From Candidatus Mailhella merdavium (GTDB lineage Bacteria > Desulfobacterota > Desulfovibrionia > Desulfovibrionales > Desulfovibrionaceae), in the NCBI GenBank assembly GCA_019119045.1, contig DWXS01000031.1, positions 28,615 to 92,614 on the forward strand: a stretch of 64,000 nt of DNA. The letters run 5' to 3'. The notes below the pieces were generated by a model. It had not been told where the DNA came from, did no database searches, and saw only the letters and a list, made by a program, of their open reading frames with translations. Shown one piece after another: positions 61,444 through 64,000 of the stretch. The number at the start of each line of letters is the position of its first letter. The stretch's first letter is position 1. The position numbers and the translations under genes are program-made.

Positions 61444-64000
61444 ACGATCAGTCCAGACAAGACAACAGGGAACAAGAGGCCCGCGAGTGGCGCGACGAAT
61501 TCAATTCCCCCGCGCCTTCCGGTGAATATGACGGTACGACTGCCGGGGCGCAGACCAATGCCGCAGCCGACAGCGTGACCGGAGGACCCGGCATCGCGGC
61601 GGACATATCTGCATCCGATCAGGGGCAAAAAGCGGAAGCCTCCAGCCCACGGGAACATTCAGCTTCCGAAGACCGAATCGCAGCAGCTTCTGCGGAAGCT
61701 GCGGATATTCAGTCTGGTCAGCCCCCCGTCGACACGCCTTCTCCCCATAATGTCGAACCCGCCGGAGCTGTCCTGAGCGGGACTGAACTTCCCCCGGAAA
61801 ACGGCAATGCAGCTCCCCGGAAAACGGAAAGTGCAAAAGCTTCCCCGGAAACAGCCGCTCCTGCGGGCAGCAAAAAAAGGAAAAAAGCAAAAAATCCCGC
61901 CGCCTCCCGTCTGGATCCCGGCCCTGCGGAAAAGTGCTTCAACGCGCTTTCCTGGGCAGGTCTGCCCGTACTGCTGATCCTGACCGCTCTCGTGGTGTTC
62001 CAGAATATTCTCGTCCCCCGTGCTTTGTGGATTCCCGATGAAGTTGTCATCGCCGATGTCTACGCGCAATTTCTTACCGGCGCTCAGGTGGCCCTGGTAC
62101 ACAACGGTCTGCCCTATACGGAAATGCCGCCGCTGTATTTCTGGTTCCTCCGGGGGCTTGATCTCATCCCCCGCGTGGATCCGCCCATGCTTTTCTTCCT
62201 GGGAACGGCCCTTTCCGCCATGCTGTATGTCGGCTCAATCTGGCTTCTGGCCCGCGCCACCGGTCACGATCGACGCACGGCTCTCGCGTCCGGGCTGCTG
62301 GCTCTGGGAACCTTCTTCTTCATGGGCATGAGCCAGTCCGTGAATGCGGACATGCTGTTCGCCGCGCTCATGACGCTTTCGCTGATCTGTTTCTACCGCG
62401 GCTGGATCAAACAGCGCGCGCCCTTCTGGCTGACCCTCGCCTTCCTGCTCGCGGCTCTCGCCACGCTGGTCAAGGGGCCTCTGGCTCTTGCCGTCCCGCT
62501 GATCGCCAGCATTCTGTTCCTGATCTGGCGCGCAACTCCCGGACGGCTCAACGGCAGAGACGGCCTGATCGGCTTTCTGCTCATGATCCTGCTGATCGCC
62601 GCATGGTTCGTCATACTCTATGCCGGCGGCCATGCGGATTATATCGTGGATATCTTCAGGCATCAGCTTAAGGAACGCATATACGGCGTCGCACTCCTGC
62701 CCTGGTGGTTCAGTATCGTCGCTCTGCTGCTGATCTGCCTGCCCTGGACGCCGCTGCCCCTGTTCGTGAACTGGTGGGCCGCCCTCCGGGGCCTGCCCGC
62801 TCTGTGGCGCACCCGCAGGGAAAACGGCGGCTCCGCCTGGCTGTGGCTCTGTCTGATCGTCGGACTGGTTCTGCTCTCCGTAATCAGCGCAAAGTCCGTT
62901 CCGGCCCTGCTTCCCCTCATGGCTCCTCTGGCCGTCCTCGCCGGACGCTCTCTGCTCCGGCTCACGCCTCTGCGCAGCCGCCTCTATTTCTTCCTGCTGG
63001 CACTGCTCTTCTTCCTGCTGGGCCTGCTCCTCGTACTCGCGCACTATCACACGGCCATTCTTCCCCTGCTCCCGGCGGACTGGCTTGCCCGGCTCAACGG
63101 GCTGCTGCCGCCCTTCGTCTTCGCATGGCTCGAATCGGCCCGCAATCTGGTCTGCATGGGCGGAGTCCTGATCATTCTGGCTCTGCTGCTGATCTTCTTC
63201 TGCCGCCGTTCTCTGCCCGGCGGAACGCTGCTCCTGTGTACCCTGGGCCTTCTCGTGACGAATCTGCCCTTTGCCCTTCATGTCGCGCCCTCGATGGAAA
63301 ACGTGTTCAGCTCCCGTCCTCTGGCGCAGCTCATGACGCCGCTGATCCGCGACGGGTACCGGATCGCCGCCTGCGATCTGGCTCCCGGAGCCTTTGTCTA
63401 TTACCTCAATGAACTCGCGCAGGCTCAGTCTTCCCCGGAAGAAAACGCTCCTTCCCCGCTGAACGTTCCCGACTTCAGCGATGTCGCCCGGTTGGAAACA
63501 TTGCTGGCCGAACAGGATCGCGTACTCGTCCTCATGCCGGAACAAGACTGGAGTCAGTGGCAGTCCCGCCCGGCATCCCTTGAAGTCATGAAACAGCAGT
63601 GGCTGGGGAATGAACTCTGCGTACTGGCCAGACAGGACGCACGTCCTGAATCAGGCTCCGGACCTGAAGCCGCCCCTGCGGCGCAGGATACGCCTGCACA
63701 GCCCGAAGCCGCGGCGCAGAGTGCGGAACAGGCTGCGCCCCCGGCAGAAGGCCAGACCGTGGAACAGCCCGAAGCGCAGGCACCGGCACAGAGCGCGCCC
63801 GCAGAAGAAGCCGCACAGCAGGACGCTCCCGACGCAGGCACGAACAAGGCCGACGCCCCGAACCCGGCAAATCCGGCGGCGCAGACTCCTTCCGCGACTC
63901 CCGTCGCATCTCCCGACTCTCAGGAACAGGGAACAGAGGCTCCCGAATCCTCCCCGCTTCCTGCTGCGGAAAGCACTCCCGCACAGCCCGAAGCTGCGGC
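61440..64000 (+). CDS. GT39/ArnT-like glycosyltransferase with long low-complexity N- and C-terminal extensions (3' end outside window)
   Basis: Open frame from ATG at 61440 (overlapping the PAP2 stop) to the window end; LWIPDEVVIADVYAQFLTGAQVALVHNGLPYTEMPPLYFWFLRG, SVNADMLFAALMTLSL; Ala/Pro/Glu/Gln-rich tail after about residue 730. Absent from the ORF track because it lacks a stop in the window. Confidence 0.85.
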   Translation, partial: MNDQSRQDNREQEAREWRDEFNSPAPSGEYDGTTAGAQTNAAADSVTGGPGIAADISASDQGQKAEASSPREHSASEDRIAAASAEAADIQSGQPPVDTPSPHNVEPAGAVLSGTELPPENGNAAPRKTESAKASPETAAPAGSKKRKKAKNPAASRLDPGPAEKCFNALSWAGLPVLLILTALVVFQNILVPRALWIPDEVVIADVYAQFLTGAQVALVHNGLPYTEMPPLYFWFLRGLDLIPRVDPPMLFFLGTALSAMLYVGSIWLLARATGHDRRTALASGLLALGTFFFMGMSQSVNADMLFAALMTLSLICFYRGWIKQRAPFWLTLAFLLAALATLVKGPLALAVPLIASILFLIWRATPGRLNGRDGLIGFLLMILLIAAWFVILYAGGHADYIVDIFRHQLKERIYGVALLPWWFSIVALLLICLPWTPLPLFVNWWAALRGLPALWRTRRENGGSAWLWLCLIVGLVLLSVISAKSVPALLPLMAPLAVLAGRSLLRLTPLRSRLYFFLLALLFFLLGLLLVLAHYHTAILPLLPADWLARLNGLLPPFVFAWLESARNLVCMGGVLIILALLLIFFCRRSLPGGTLLLCTLGLLVTNLPFALHVAPSMENVFSSRPLAQLMTPLIRDGYRIAACDLAPGAFVYYLNELAQAQSSPEENAPSPLNVPDFSDVARLETLLAEQDRVLVLMPEQDWSQWQSRPASLEVMKQQWLGNELCVLARQDARPESGSGPEAAPAAQDTPAQPEAAAQSAEQAAPPAEGQTVEQPEAQAPAQSAPAEEAAQQDAPDAGTNKADAPNPANPAAQTPSATPVASPDSQEQGTEAPESSPLPAAESTPAQPEAA

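Noticed and set aside
1-64000. CRISPR arrays, IS elements, prophage or toxin-antitoxin modules
   Set aside because: None could be supported from repeats or ORF content in this window.

Overview
The window looks like a chromosomal segment from a Desulfovibrionaceae-like deltaproteobacterium. This placement is an inference from gene content and was not searched. It is mostly ordinary core genome: thyX (partial), ruvB/ruvA, uvrA, cobU, an NcsA/TtuA-type tRNA thiolase, eutBC, an Mla/Pqi-type lipid ABC cluster with aas, rfaE2, trpS, a site-2 protease, rpoN, galU, glmM-cdaR-cdaA-folP-ftsH, selC (tRNA-Sec), QPTR transporter-queF, a ppk1-HD-ppx-pap polyphosphate operon, a YbhGFSR-like efflux operon, a GH13-like lipoprotein, and a PAP2-GT39 pair. 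The most interesting part is about 7.6 kb next to selC: an OYE-family flavoenzyme divergent from a LysR regulator, then a TRAP transporter and an amidohydrolase-fold protein whose metal-ligand motifs appear replaced (HxH to RxR, GTDYP to ASSYP). Both promoter regions of this locus carry a 23-bp element GGTRT-N13-ATACC with identical spacing. A second strong signal is a compact preQ1-I-type riboswitch abutting the start codon of the queuosine-precursor transporter. No CRISPR array, transposase or integrase was seen.
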